Source: Hypoxylon rubiginosum
Lineage: Eukaryota; Ascomycota; Sordariomycetes; Xylariales; Hypoxylaceae
Direction: 5' to 3'
DNA length: 64,000 nt
NCBI GenBank assembly: GCA_902806565.1
Contig: CADCXA010000024.1
Coordinates: 186,001-250,000 of the forward strand
In this document: piece by piece, positions 46,516 through 59,461 of the stretch
How the letters are laid out: each line of letters begins with the position of its first letter
Numbering within the stretch: position 1 is the stretch's first letter
The notes under the pieces: generated by a model
Seen by the model: the letters and a program-made list of their open reading frames with translations, nothing else
Database searches by the model: none
What the model was told of the DNA's origin: nothing
Made by a program: the position numbers and the translations under genes

Positions 46516-49500
46516 ATCGAAGGATCAATCAACGCTCCAAGAAAGAAAACGGTGTTTGAATGACGGCGTTTGGATGGATGGTGGATGGATCCATGGATGA
46601 GCTCCCAAACACCTGGAATCATTTTTAGCCATCCAAGTTCCAAATTCTAGGGTACAATTCCAGGGTACATGTACCCTAGAGTTGGAGCTAAAATGGACCG
46701 CGGGAGCCAGCTGATAGTGCTGATATTAGCGACCCCTGCTCCCATCTTTAGCCCTTCTAAGCTACCCGCGGGGGGGTGGTAAGGCAGGTAGGGTAAGCTA
46801 AGTTTCAGCGCTCAGACATTGCTGTTTGTGGCGGATGCAGCCAAGATTCGTGTCTTGCCATTGGTTGAAGCTGTTATTTGACTCGTGGAGCAAATTCAGT
46901 TCAGTCCCCGTATTCCTCGCAGCGGGAAACAAATCTACCTGCCTATCACGTACTTAGTAGATTCTACAGCACTCAGCAAACTACAACGGTTAACACGACT
47001 CCTTACATTGTGGCGTCAAACCCACTAGTCGGTTTGCATGTTCAAAATAAGCACACGACTCACGACTGACGACTGAGGAGGGATATGTGTAACGAGTTCT
47101 CTCTAGCAAGAGCCAGAGTTGATGGATTGTTTCGGGAGTTTAAGTGGTCTCGAGGAGGACGAGAAGAAGCTTGTCTCCAATCCGAACTAAGACTCGGGTC
47201 TCCTGATCCAGCACAATTTGGTTTTACACAGGCCGATATTTGTGCAGTCAACTTTTGTCCTTCCTACCTGTTGACGTCGATGGAACGGGCCGTCTATCTC
47301 GTGCCTATGGTACCTATGTATCACCCAGTCACGAAACCAAGTAGTATGTTGCACCCGAAGCCCGAGACCCGAGATGGAAATAGGTAGGTAATTCATTGAG
47401 ATATATGGTAGAGACCCAGTACCCAGGAATGCGTAACAAACCCTATTAGCTACATCATATACATAGCACATAGATGGGTTTAAGAATAATCGAATTACCA
47501 GATCCAGAGATTCATTGCTCATCTCGGGTATCTAATAGGTGTTTACTTGGCTTAAGAACCGATAGGCCGACACTTCGAGAACCATGGCTCAGTTGCAAAC
47601 AAGGGCCAGGTAATCTCCTCGTTCCGAGACTCTGTTACCAATTTTCGTCTCAACAATCTTAGCTATCTGTAGCACATATGAGTCTTGCGGAATATTACCA
47701 GAACATAGGAAACCAGGAAGAAATAAAGTGCTCCACGCGCCTGGTAGACTCATTCCGGTAGTTGTTCTCTCTAGAGCCTTGTAAACTAAACATCAAAGGC
47801 AGCGATTTCGACTAGGAGGAAACAATCAAAGCCATATGGGTCATACTTGTAGTAACCTTGGAGCATAGATGTCCTGCAAGGCACCAAATCTGATGTTCGC
47901 CTGTTCGCGTTTGTTCTGCCGCTTTTATTTCCGTCCCTGATTTATAAGACAGCGGGATCGAGCACGGTATCTCCCATACCTAGGATGTATACTTGCGATA
48001 CCGCCTTGTAATCATTCATTGTATTGGTATCTCCGCCTTATACCAAAGGATAGGTACATACCTCAAGAATATCCCCGCACCTAACCATAAGAAAACTAGC
48101 CGAGTAGATGAAGTAGGATGTCATTGATATGATCTATTCAGGTTTAATGCCACACACCTTAACTGCTACTTCAAAAGATCTCTTAGGTAGGTCACACTAC
48201 ACATAAGAGGCTAAGGGGTACGATGGCATTCCTGACCGTCTGTACCTATATGCTTATCTTATGACTGAAAGCCTATGACTATTATATGCTTACATAACCT
48301 AGGTAGGTATCCTCTGGTAGATTGGTATGCGCTTGCTCGTATTATGTTGCACGATAGCCTTGTCAAGTCTGAGGTTACTCTACTAAATAATGTTAGTAAG
48401 TGAAAAGTCTACTACTACCGCAATACGAATTATAGCAAACTTAATGAAAACGACATCCTATAATAGTTGAGCACCACTATCGAAACGAAATAGGGGTCAT
48501 ACATCAAGGGGCTGGGCTGGAAAGAAAGGTTTAAAATGAAGATCTAGTATTTTAATGTTGTTAATTCTTCCAGGACTATTACCTATACTAACCTGCCGGG
48601 CTTTATGATCGCCATGTCTTTCGATAAGTAGGTATTTCAATGTGTTTACAAGCTTCTAAGATGTGTACCTCATAGGCGCCCTCTGGGCAAAGATGCTGTA
48701 TCAAAAGATTAATATCTACAAACTACCTAGTGAGCTAGGCAGTATATAGGTGCTTATCAGGAGTGAATGTTAATATTATAACCTTATCCCTCTGCTTTGC
48801 TTCGGTACCCATTTAAGACCCGTGATAATAGACCTTTTACCTGTTGAACACCGACAGCAATGATCATGGCTGCATACCTACCTCCTAGGAAGGTATATAA
48901 TAGAGGCGAATAGACTAATCCTCGTTTACGATGATGCGTGGACTTTATCATGATGGGTTGAACGCAACTATTGTCATTGATGGCGCAAAGAAACTTGTTC
49001 CTCATATATGGTCGTCGCTTCAAACGATTCGACCTCCTTTCATCGTATTCGGGAATCAACTACCTCTATCTCTTAGAGGTGAGTACCCCCTACGTGATCA
49101 TACTATTACACGGAAATTATCAAGATGCTAATTTGAAATACACATGATGCGCGTAACCACTTGGCTCTATGCACATGACGAATATATAGTCTAAATGAGT
49201 CACCTGTATAGTAGCAGAGGGCGATGGAGATTGCGGTTGCGAGGAGCACTTAGGCACAGGGCGATACAAGACTGGTCTGGCAAGGTAAGAAAAAAAGGTA
49301 TCCTGTAAATCGACGTTCTAGATGATAAGACTAAATGTGGTATCCTAACATTCTAGTTCCCCAGCACCGGCACTAATTCCCGAGCCGTGAGCTTTATATA
49401 TAAAGGGTCAAATAAGTAAAAAGGAGAAAGTTTTGTCTCACGAAAGGTTCGCCAACCTTTCAGACGTGTCCAGTTTCCGTCTCTAGTCAAGAAGGGAAAG

Positions 49501-49627
49501 AAATTTGGGCTCCCATTCCGCCGCAATGCAAAAGAGATTTTGTATCAAAGCGCGGAAGGGTAGAGTACCAAGGGTGTCCTATCCTAACTGCGCCTATGCG
49601 TTTCATACACGTATCCCGTCCCTCGTA

Positions 49628-51378
49628 TCATACCGTGTAAATGAAGTCAGGCCTGTGGTCACCCATAGCCTCAATCTCCTTCGCGGTCTTTCCTTCGATG
49701 AGGTAGTCGCGCTTTCCTTGGAGCCTCTTCTTGTTTTCGATACGAAGCAATATCGTCATCAGCAAGCTGCCGCCGAATAAGAAGACTGCCATGTAAGCCA
49801 CTATCACTCCATGACCCTCGAGGTATCTCGGCGCGTTGAAGTAGATGTTAGAACTGACGACACCGTTCAGATTACCCCAACCGATCACGAAACCTAGCAC
49901 AACACCTCGCTTGTACACGCCCTCGATATTGTTCGCCATCCAGCTGATAGTGTTGGAGATGCAAGGGTAGATGCCGAGGGCTCCGAGGAAGGTACCAGCG
50001 TACTTAACTCTAGGATCGGTCGAGGCAAGAAGCATTAAGAATCCGGCGATACCGACGGAGCTAACGACGATATTGCAGAGACCACGCTGACGGGTTCGAT
50101 CGGCGACGAAGCCAACAACCACGGTAAGCACGGCCGCCGCGGCGTACGGGGGCACGCTCAAAAGCTGGGACCGGACAGTACTTGTGCTCCAGCCTAGCTC
50201 CTGGATAATGCTGGGCAAGAAAAGCGAAAAGGCGTAGAGAGGCATGTCGCAACCCATGTAGATGACCATACCGAGCCACATCTTCCAGTCCTTGAGACCG
50301 GCGAACAGATAGCTCATCTTCCACTCCTCGTGTTCGGCCGAAGACTGCTGGTCCAGCTTCAGCCGGCGGATAACGCGAACGCGATCGCCGTCCGACAGGA
50401 ATCGAGCCTGGTCGGGGAAGTCGTGCACCATCCAAAACGACGCGACGGCGAAGACGATAGTCAGCAGGCCCTCCAAGATAAAAATCCAAGCCCAACCAGG
50501 CCGGTCACCAATGCCGTCCATGAGTTCTATCGCGGCGGCGAGGAGACCACCGAACGAGCCGGAGAGAGCGGCCGCAGAGAAGAAGATAGCCTACGGCAAG
50601 TAAGCGACACGAAAAGAGCACACAAGCAAAGCGCACAAGTGGCAGGTTGACATACAGCACGAACACCAAACTCGGAGCGCTTGTACCAACACGATAGGTA
50701 GTAGTTGACTCCGGGGAACAGACCCGCCTCGGCAAGCCCAAGGAACCATCGCGCGGCCATGAGTCCCGAGTAATTGTATACGAAGCCCGTACCAGTCATA
50801 GCAGCGCCCCAAAAGATCCTTTTTTTTGTCGGGTGGTACGACGTTAGTCTATGTTCTCCGGCTGGGACCCGACGATCGCGGCTGCGGACTTACATGATGA
50901 TTGGGATGAACACGGACGGCCGCATCTTCTTGAGCAGCACGTTGGTCACCGGCTCAAAAATGGCGTACGAGATGAAGAAGATGGTAAGGGACTCGTTGTA
51001 TTGGGACGGTAACCGTAGATGTAGGTCATCAGTGAGATGTGCCACTTTCGCGTTGCCAATGTTGGTCCGATCCAGAAAGGCAAGCAGATAAAGAATGCAG
51101 AGCTGAATAGTACTGTTAGCCAGCCGTCTGTGACATAAACCGGACACTACGATAATAACATACCCATGGTATCAATATCCAATCCAGTCTCCAAACTAGC
51201 TTGCGGTCCTAATGCGAATATTAGCCATTGTGCTGCTGCAGATTGTCAGAATAATGCTTACAATCTCATCTTTCTCCTCTTGGCTGAGATGAGCATCGGG
51301 GTCGGGCGGTAGCCCTTCGACAACGACATGCCCGTCTTGGGAGTCGTGCGAAGTCGAAGGTTTCTCAATGTCGCTCAT
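49628..51378 (-). CDS. MFS transporter, anion:cation symporter family (Dal5/Tna1-like)
   Basis: Plasma-membrane permease of the allantoate/nicotinate/vitamin group. Five exons: 51378-51262, 51208-51164, 51102-50894, 50818-50656 and 50590-49628, giving 498 residues, the normal length. Introns are 53, 61, 75 and 65 bp. The 45-bp second exon encodes DRKLVWRLDWILIPW, the conserved lead-in to TM1 (LCILYLLAFLDRTNIGNAKV, the family signature). Other landmarks: FFISYAIFEPVTNVLLKKMRPS (loop 2-3), IFWGAAMTGTGF, AARWFLGLAEAGLFPGVNYYLSCWYKRSE (TM4-5), WAWIFILEGLLTIV (TM6), a hydrophilic central loop, and six more helices ending in GGSLLMTILLRIENKKR. The acceptor of the third intron follows an A-run (AAAAAAAAG), slightly unusual. 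Substrate is likely a small carboxylate or heterocycle; not resolvable here. Confidence 0.92.
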
Positions 51379-54300
51379 GGTGACTTGAGGTTGCGCGCTG
51401 CTGCGTCGTTGCGTATATAAAACCCTTATAATCTAGACCTCCCGGCGCGTTCTGATAAGAATGGCCTAATAGAATGGCGCAAGACGTAACGATGCCCTTA
51501 AGATGATACAGCCCGAATATTATGTATGTACGTTAGGTAAATACTCGAGAACTAGCACAATCGGTGCGATCAATTGAACTTAAAAAGCATCCGCTAGGCT
51601 AGTAATCCGGAAGACGACCGAAGGGACGGACGAATAAAGATGAAATTTGCGGCGAAATGAAGAGAGGGAGGGTAAATGAAGGATCAAAGCATCGTGGGAA
51701 GTGGAGCTTTGTAGGTGAAGATGTACTAGAGGTGGGTAGGAGACAGCTTGCTTGCTTAGTACTCGTATACTAAGGGACGAAATGCAGAGCAACGGTAGAC
51801 ATTAATAGCCCGAGTCCAAGTTCGTAAGGCTACCGAAATATTTCGATGGATGGGGAAATGGAGATAGCAGCGGGGGATAGGGGGGTCAGGGGGTCAGGGG
51901 TGGACGGAGTGGGAGGATCGGCGGTTTATTTAAATGGAGAGAGCATGGGCATGGCATGCCATTTTCTTTTACAGAGGGGAAATAGTTGACGTATTTTAAG
52001 ATACATTTGTACAATACATATATGCACGGATATAAGCTAAAGCAAACCTCCAATCGTCGAGGTGGACTAAAAAAAAATGCCCTGCCCAATCCGGCAGCCC
52101 AAACGTGAAGACTACCTCGGCGAAGGGATAGCCTACCTGACTGCCCTGCAGAAAACGAGAGCGACCCGGGTCCAGCAACATGGCTAATGTAATCTCGGGT
52201 CTCTTTACCGCCACAATACGATAGCCAAACATATCAGCAATCTACCTACATGGTAGTTACTTGTCAAATCAAACTCGTCGAAATAAAGATAGGTACCTGT
52301 CCCAAATAGAAGTGGTGGCGTGTAGCTGAGCGATATATTAGACTATGATAGTGGCGTCACTGGAGCACAAAGATGGGATACGTTGGAGATGGATTCATTT
52401 CAGGCATTTCAGGTAGTGTTGCGGTAACCTCAGGAGAGTCGTAGCCGGTTCTAGAAGCCGGCTAACAGTTATGCATTCCGCTGACTTGAGATCAGCTATA
52501 GCCAAGACTACCCTCGTAGGTACGTTCAACCACCCCTGTGACGCACCTTTACTAAATGAGGCTTACGTCCAGCAGGTCAGCTGTGTCACACTCCTTTGTT
52601 ACGAAGTCGAATTTGTCACTTTCAAAGACCATTTTTACGTGGACACGGAGCCGTTGCTATGCGAGCCTGGCCAAGCAGGCCCTTTTGCTACGCAAGGGAG
52701 GCTTTAGCCCATTTTCTTTCAGATATATAAGTCGGTTGGAGGTATATTGAAATTGATATGGGAAGATTGCTTGACTCCAAACGAATAACCACGCGATTTC
52801 TCCCATTGTTATATTCATAGACTACTCCCGCCACGATATGGTGTTGATTGGGATAATTTGCGGTCGTTAACCCTACCTAGGTTCCATTATACCGTCGTAC
52901 GCCGTCCTATTCTTGCTCTTCGGTTTCATCGGTTAATAAGTCTAGCACCGAAACCCCTGAGATTGGCTCTCACAAATACGGATCCGGTTGCTTCAGCCGC
53001 ATTCACAATTAAGTTGGCCGGTGGCACTTAAAAAAAGAGCTTGATCGCACGATGTACACATTTTTTCCGCCTCGGGTCCAATAGGGGGTGACAATTGGAA
53101 ATGGTATACTAGCACGAGACCCCGCGCTGGCCTCTGACATGTCTTGGATTCGGTCCTACAGAATCTATATCGTGGACAGTCTGCACTACCTATCACCTAC
53201 CGAGTCTTACCTGAAAGATGGAAATACGGGATAAGCGTAAGTGATAGGTGAACCCTACTACCGTATGTTTCATAAGTGGCACCTTTCAATACATTCCATC
53301 TGTCCCCGACCTTGAGAGTTGAACAAAGCGAGATAATGCGGCCTCACGATGTCATCGGTAACTCCAGTCCTTTGTTTTCTTATCCCCCATAGAAATAAAT
53401 CATTGTGGACTTTCGGACTTATGAGGTTAGCCCCTCGACCACCCTTCAGCATATCCCTGCTAGAGCAAGCTGGGCAAGCTACCCCGCGTCAGTGGATCCT
53501 TGGGGTCAGCCCGCTCTAAAGGAACCAAATAAGGGTGGACCAAGGTTAAGTATTCGGTCCCTTAGCCCAACTGGCCCACCACCCACTCGCCCCCCTCGTA
53601 GAATCGCATGGCCTCCGCTACCTAACCTATCTCAGCTCTGCCACGAGTGGTTACGGGGTAAAATTTGCACCGAGCTGCTTTGTTGGGGCTCTTAGATCGA
53701 CATTTATTACTGTACCTACATATCTTTTGGATACCTAGGTACATTGGATGCATTGTATGCAGCAGCTCGGTCACGATAGGCGGTTACAAAGAAACATCCG
53801 ACTTTGAGGGAAAACACGGACCGGTTACTAAAATCTCGATGTCGAGAAATGGGAGAACCGTTGAGCTTGGGTGTTATTTGACCGCCTTTCCTTTCTTTGC
53901 GCCACCGTTCTGAAAGACAGGGAGGAATTTATATTGCTTCAAAATGATGCATTCTCTCATACGAGCTCTAATTTGACGATTGGGCATGATGCCTCCTTGG
54001 ATATACCATGTTCCGTTGCGGCAGGGATATTGTTGTAGGACAGACCTGGAACTAATGCAGTTTTCCTTTCAGCCCACTCGTTTCCTGGACGCGTTTCGAT
54101 AATTGACCCTGGGCTGCCTGGGAGCTGGGCACATATGCCGCTCGCCTTCTTGCGCAGACTCAGCACAACGGCGGTTAACTGGCGATCGTACACGTTATAT
54201 TCGACCACCCAAACCCGCGGATGCTATCACGCGGCGAGACCATCATACCTATCAAGGAACGAATCAACATCACTGGTACTATAAATTCAATATTGTAGTA

Positions 54301-55699
54301 TTGAGCCCGGTGCCGACGGTTTTCTTGGCCTTGACTATCCATTACCTAGATGGCCACGCAGGTATATAAGCCTCTGGTAGCAAAATGTTCATATATTTGT
54401 TGTTACAGTGCTTCCTGTTAAGGGGCCTGATGAAGTGGTTTGATGTAGCCAATTAAACCATGTCTCTTATTCAGAAACCCTCAGATTGGTCTCGAGTCGT
54501 GTGCTTCTTCGGTATTCCTATTGAGAACTAGCATTTTCCGGACTCCGGCGGCCGTAGGAACGCATATGATACGACGCGTAATTTCATCTAAAAAGAAAAA
54601 GAAAAAAAATATCACGGTAAGCGGATAAGCTACTGCATGGGAAGCGGAAACATGCTTGAACTCGCATACCCGCGCCGTGCATGAGCAATGAGCAACGGCT
54701 GTGTTCTACTCAACACGTGCCGATCCTGCGAGATTCGGGAGCTCCGTGGTACTGGTAGAAGGATCGTGACGCTATACTGGAACGTGGTAGTTATCTGTAG
54801 GAAGATATCTAAGATCCAGAGCTATATTGACTTGGTCTTCCAAGGATGTACATCGGCACCGGACCTAAACATCACGCCTTGATGAGGTGTCCCGGGTCCG
54901 TACTAGGAGACGTCTATACCCAGCTTCAGACACCGAACGGTGGAAGACGTGACAGACTCATCGCAGCGAGCTAGTGCAGACATTGCAAGGCCTATGTTAG
55001 CCTCTATGCGTGGTAATGTTTGTCAAGCAAAGTCTGGGTGCGTGTTCGTGTTCAGGCATCTATAAGCAAACCACAATGAAGCAAGGGAAGCTTTTGTAGG
55101 GCATAACCCGGTGATAATAGCAATGTCGTGTAAATTAAGTACCCAGGTAGGTAAGTAACGTGTCCGAATCGTATCAACTGTTCCATGTTGTTGGGACGAG
55201 CCTCTCACTACCAGGAGTACCTAATCGATGTAGGTGGTACCTACCTTACGGTAATGCCTTATGTAGGAGGTTAGGTACCTACCTAGGTACGGACACCGAT
55301 GGAGTTAGGTGTAGATTAACACCGGAATTCGGCGTTTTAATGATGCGTCAATCTCACGTGGGGTCCCGCCGATCTATCTAGGCCCTGATATCTTAATCTT
55401 AGCTCAGCAATGAAACCGAACTTGGTATGTACTAACGTGAGCGGATAACTGATGATGTGATCGGATACCGATTTTCATCTTTACGAATTCGATCAAGCCT
55501 TACTGTTATTAGCGTCGGCTGAGACGTGGCGATAGAACGCCATAAACATGAATAGGTTCACGTAGTAAGCCGCAGATCTTCGCTCTCGAAATCTAAACTG
55601 CTCCCGATCAACCTGGCCTGCTCCCGTTGCCAAGCCCCGGCACTCGTCGCTCGACTTTACGGAACAACTCGGATCTTGACCTGGACCGGGACCGGTAGT
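51379..55699. other. 4.3-kb gene-poor region
   Basis: Divergent spacer between the MFS gene and the FMO gene, both upstream regions included. It has an ACCTAGGTA motif at about 53733 and AGGTACCTACCTAGGTA at about 55274-55290. Small ORFs up to 96 codons, none recognisable. Confidence 0.6.
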
Positions 55700-58090
55700 A
55701 TGGCCAAGAGTGTCTGTATCGTCGGTAGGTAGGATGACTAGTGCTCAAAGAATAGCATCGGGATTGAATTCTCGATTTGCTCACGCGTGACCTAGGTGGC
55801 GGCCCCTCTGGCCTCGTGGCAGCGAAGACGTTATTGCATGATGCATCTGCAAACTCGTTCAAGGTCACCATATTCGAGGCCCAGTCCAGAATTGGAGGAT
55901 TATGGCCTACAGCTAAGGGTGATACCGGCGGTCTCGTACATCCGCTTATGGTAACCAACCAGAGCAAGCATACCGTCCAGTTTAGCGACCTTGCTTGGCA
56001 TGACACGGACCCGGAATTTCCCAGGGCCTGGCAAGTCGGCCAATATCTGGAACGGTACCTGGCCGAGTATGGAGGTGCTGATGTACGACTCGGACACAAA
56101 GTCGTGAAAGCCGAGCTGCAGGATCACGGCACGTGGAGGGTGCAGACAGAGTCGAGTAAGGGATCCGAAACAGAGCTGTTTGACTACTTGCTAGTAGCCA
56201 CCGGATTTTTTGGGAAACCAACGTGGCCAGAATATGTACCCAGGGAGGCGGATGTGCCTATTATTCATAGTAGCAAGTACCGAGACATCAAGAGCCTTTT
56301 AGGAACCTCAAAGCGCCAAGGAAGTAAGATTCTCATCGTCGGCGGACAGATGTCTGGGATCGAGACTATTGCCACCATCGCGACTCATCTCTCATCTGCT
56401 ATCCACTCACCCGGGGACAAAATTATTGAAGAGCCGGAGAGATACTCGATACATCATGTTATCCACCGACAATCTTGGGTCTTTCCCCTATTTACATCTC
56501 CCAAGGTAGGTGCTCAATCTTGATTCCGCCAGGTTCATGGGCAACTGTCGGAGATGATAGTAACTAGCAAAATAGCCTGCCGCATCTGCGCCGCCCTTCC
56601 TTCCATGCGACTTGCCTTCATACAACTTATCCAACCGTCCGCATCCCCTGACAAATAGTCAGGGGCACATAAGCGTCGACTCGGCGCGTGTTTTGAACAC
56701 CATTTTTCAGTCCGTTTTGGGCACGGACCAGTCCGACTTTTCGGCTGAGACGAAGATCGATGGCGACTTGGTCGACGAGCAGCCGTTCGTGGCTATGAGC
56801 TCGTATTACATGGACTTTGTGCGGTCGGGCCTCATTAAGATCAGCACAGGTAAAATGTCGTCGATCTTCGGGAATGTAGCTACCTTGTCGCCTACCAACG
56901 AGCAGATCTCTGATATCGCTGCCGTCATCTTAGCAACGGGGTTTGATCCATCCCCATCGCTGTCTTTCCTCCCGCAGTCAGTTCTCGAGGCCATATCCCA
57001 CTCTCCATCGCATCCTAATCTTCCCGTCGCGCTCGCCTTCCATGGCACGCACCTCCCGTCCCTGCCCACCTTGGGCTTCGTAGGTCTTTACCGCTCGCCG
57101 TACTGGGGCGTCATGGAGATGCAAGCGCGCTTCGTCGCGCACCTATGGATGAACCCGTCTCTATCAACCGAGCTACAACAGGCCCTCGCGGATGATGATA
57201 GCATCGCGCGGACGCTGGCCCTGCGAGTCGACCCGCGGACGTCGCAGTTTCCGATGGGCGACTACGCCTTCCTGATGCAAGAATTCGCGCGCGCTCTCGA
57301 CATCTCTATTGCGCCGGCTGGTGACACGCCGCTGCTCGCAAACGGCAAGGCTATGGATATACTGACGCCAGCCCGGTACGCCTACCCAGCCGCCCAGAGC
57401 GGCAAAGCCCAGGAAGAGGTAGCGAAGAACCTACGCGCCACGCATGACACGGCAATCGCCGGGCTATCTCACGCGCGCTTCGTCGCCGGCGCCGTCTTCC
57501 GCTCGCTACTCGGCGAGTGGCGGCTTGAGCGGGACCTCACTTCGCGGCTCCCCTCGCACCCGTCGGGGCGGTTCGTCGGCACGGCGCGGTTTCTGCTACG
57601 GGAGGGCACGCTGGACGGGCGGCCGCACTCGCACGGGGCCAAGTCGGAGCTCGGCCTCGGCCTCGAGTACCTGTACGTCGAGGACGGCGTGTTCACGGCG
57701 CGCGACACCCCGGGCCTGTCGTTCCGCGCGACGCGGCGGTACGTGTGGCGGTACGAGGAGGAGCGGGACCGGCTGAGCGTCTGGTTCGCGCGGACGGACG
57801 ACCCGGCGCGCGCCGACTACCTGTTCCACGAGGTCGAGTTCCTGGCGCCCGCCGACGAGGAGGCGATGGCGGCGGCCGACGGCACGGGCGCCGCCGCCGA
57901 CGCCAAGGTGATAAGCAAGGAGAAGAAGAGGGGCTGGCTGGCGAGGGCGAGCCACCTGTGCGTCGAGGACCTGTACGACGTGAACTACGAGTTCCACTTC
58001 CGGGCCGTGAACCTGAGGGAGTGGAAGCTGGCGTATTCCGTCAGGGGCCCCAAGAAGGATTATACTATTAATGGGGTGTACCGGAGGTGA
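55700..58090 (+). CDS. Flavin-containing monooxygenase fused to a DUF6314-like domain
   Basis: Exons 55700-55724, 55796-56505 and 56576-58090 (introns 71 and 70 bp, GT-AG) give 749 residues. The 25-bp first exon encodes the start and half of the FAD Rossmann motif; splicing restores VCIVGGGPSGLVAAKTLL. The FMO part (1 to about 500) has RIGGLWP, the VPIIHSSKYRD motif (family FxGxxxHxxxY region), the NADPH motif IVGGQMSG at about 189-196, and ATGFDPSPSL. From about 553, FRSLLGEWRLERDLTSRLPSHPSGRF begins a roughly 195-residue beta-rich module ending YEFHFRAVNLREWKLAYSVRGPKKDYTINGVY. I recognise this as the DUF6314 type, usually a free-standing small protein or an FMO fusion in fungi. The gene body, especially the second half, is much GC-richer than its flanks. 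Substrate unknown. Confidence 0.88.
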
Positions 58091-58402
58091 ATGTGATCCG
58101 TACCTTCATATAGTCGAGTCACCTGTTAGAGGCTAGTCGAGCAATTTGGAAAGCAGGATAGCTATTATAGAATACCTCAGTACATATATAAAGATCCGCA
58201 AGCTTAAAAACACCGTTATGAAATTATCTATCTTGTCTATTCACGAAGTCATATTTTCGTTACCAATAGTCATTTACTAGGATAAGCTAGGTCACGCAGT
58301 CTATCGCGTGCTACACATCGATCCTTTGCATGTCCGGCACGGCTAAGCATATTTGGCACTTACCCGCCGTCACCCTTTTTCTGACAAGGTATCCAGGCCT
58401 TT
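58091..58402. other. Spacer between convergent FMO and dehydrogenase genes
   Basis: 312 bp holding two 3' UTRs. AT-rich; no gene or clear hairpin. Confidence 0.55.
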
Positions 58403-59461
58403 CTAGATGCGGATCGGAACGGAGTCCTTCCTAACCAACGGCGAACTAGGACCGTCGTCCTGAACGAGCGCGTACTTGCACGGCCTATGGTGCAGGAAGT
58501 CGCACAGGTTACCGATAGTGCCGTCGGCGATCTCGCGCAGCGCCTCCTCGGTGAAGAAGGCCTGGTGCCCGCAGAGCAGGACGTTGTGGAAGGTGGTCAG
58601 GCGCATGAGCTCGTCGTCGTCGACGATGTGGCCCGAGTGGTCGTTGTAGAACAGCGCGCCCTCGCCCTCGTACACGTCCAGCGCGAGCCCGCCCAGGTGC
58701 CGGCTCTTGAGCGCCGCGATGACGGCGCGCGTGTCGACGAGCCCGCCGCGCGACGTGTTGACCAGCACGGCACCGGGCTTCATCTTGGACAGCGTGTCCG
58801 CGTTCACGACGTGCCGCGTCGCGTCCGTGAGCGGGCAGTGCAGCGACACGAAGTCGCTCCGCGGCAGCAGCGAGTCCAGGTCCGTGTACTCGCCGTACTG
58901 TTTAAACTCGTCGCTTTCGAACGGGTCGTAGGCTAGCAGCCGGCACCCGAAGCCGCTCATGATGCGGGCGAAGGCGACGCCGATGCGGCCCGTGCCGACG
59001 AGCCCGACGGTCTTGCCGTGCAGGGTGCGCCCGAGCAGGCCGTCGAGGCTGAAGTTGGCCTCGCGCGTGCGGTTGTAGGCCCGGTGGGTCTTGCGGTTCA
59101 GCGTCTGCAGCAGGGCGACGGCGAACTCGGCCACGGCCTCGGGCGAGTACGACGGCACGTTGGCGACGAAGAGCCCCAGGCGGGACGCGGCTTCGAGGTC
59201 CACGTTGTTGAACCCCGCGCACCGCAGGAGGACGGCGCGGACGCCGCCGGCGCGCAGGGAGGCGAGGACGCGGGCGTCGAGGGCGTCGTTGACGAAGGCG
59301 CAGACGGCGGAGGCGCCGGCGGCTAGGGCGACGGTGTCGAGGGAGAGGGGGAACTCGTGGTAGACGATGTCGATGCCGGCGGCGCTGTCGAGCTCGGCGG
59401 CGCGGGCGCTCGTCAGGTACTTTTTGTCGTAGGGCTTCGCGGAGAAGACGACTAGCTGCAT
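58403..59461 (-). CDS. D-lactate dehydrogenase-type 2-hydroxyacid dehydrogenase
   Basis: NAD-dependent reduction of pyruvate or related 2-oxoacids to the D-hydroxyacid, cytosolic. Single exon, 352 residues, ATG at 59461. It is close in pattern to bacterial fermentative LdhA (329 aa). Features: RCAGFNNVDLEAASRLGL at 80-97, PSYSPEAVAEFAVALLQTLNR at 103-123, NAD-binding GTGRIG at 156-161 with the following acidic residue in YDPFESDE, and a catalytic triad Arg238 (NTSRGG), Glu267 (DVYEGE), His299 (CGHQAFFTEEAL). All catalytic residues are present. The C-terminal tail is about 20 residues longer than LdhA. Third codon positions are very GC-rich, unlike the surrounding spacers. Fungal D-LDHs of this type are known, often considered of bacterial origin. 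Convergent with the FMO gene. Confidence 0.93.
   Translation of the reverse strand: MQLVVFSAKPYDKKYLTSARAAELDSAAGIDIVYHEFPLSLDTVALAAGASAVCAFVNDALDARVLASLRAGGVRAVLLRCAGFNNVDLEAASRLGLFVANVPSYSPEAVAEFAVALLQTLNRKTHRAYNRTREANFSLDGLLGRTLHGKTVGLVGTGRIGVAFARIMSGFGCRLLAYDPFESDEFKQYGEYTDLDSLLPRSDFVSLHCPLTDATRHVVNADTLSKMKPGAVLVNTSRGGLVDTRAVIAALKSRHLGGLALDVYEGEGALFYNDHSGHIVDDDELMRLTTFHNVLLCGHQAFFTEEALREIADGTIGNLCDFLHHRPCKYALVQDDGPSSPLVRKDSVPIRI

Larger units (their letters stand above)
43973..49627. other. 5.7-kb gene-poor region
   Basis: Upstream of the GPCR gene and downstream of the MFS gene. The first kilobase is probably GPCR promoter/leader. I see no convincing gene; the largest open frame (45489-45968, 159 codons) has no domain. 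Contains a G-rich minisatellite at 46467-46515, a 12-bp repeat at 46368-46403, and several ACCTAGGTA motifs (about 45973, 48300). Confidence 0.6.
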
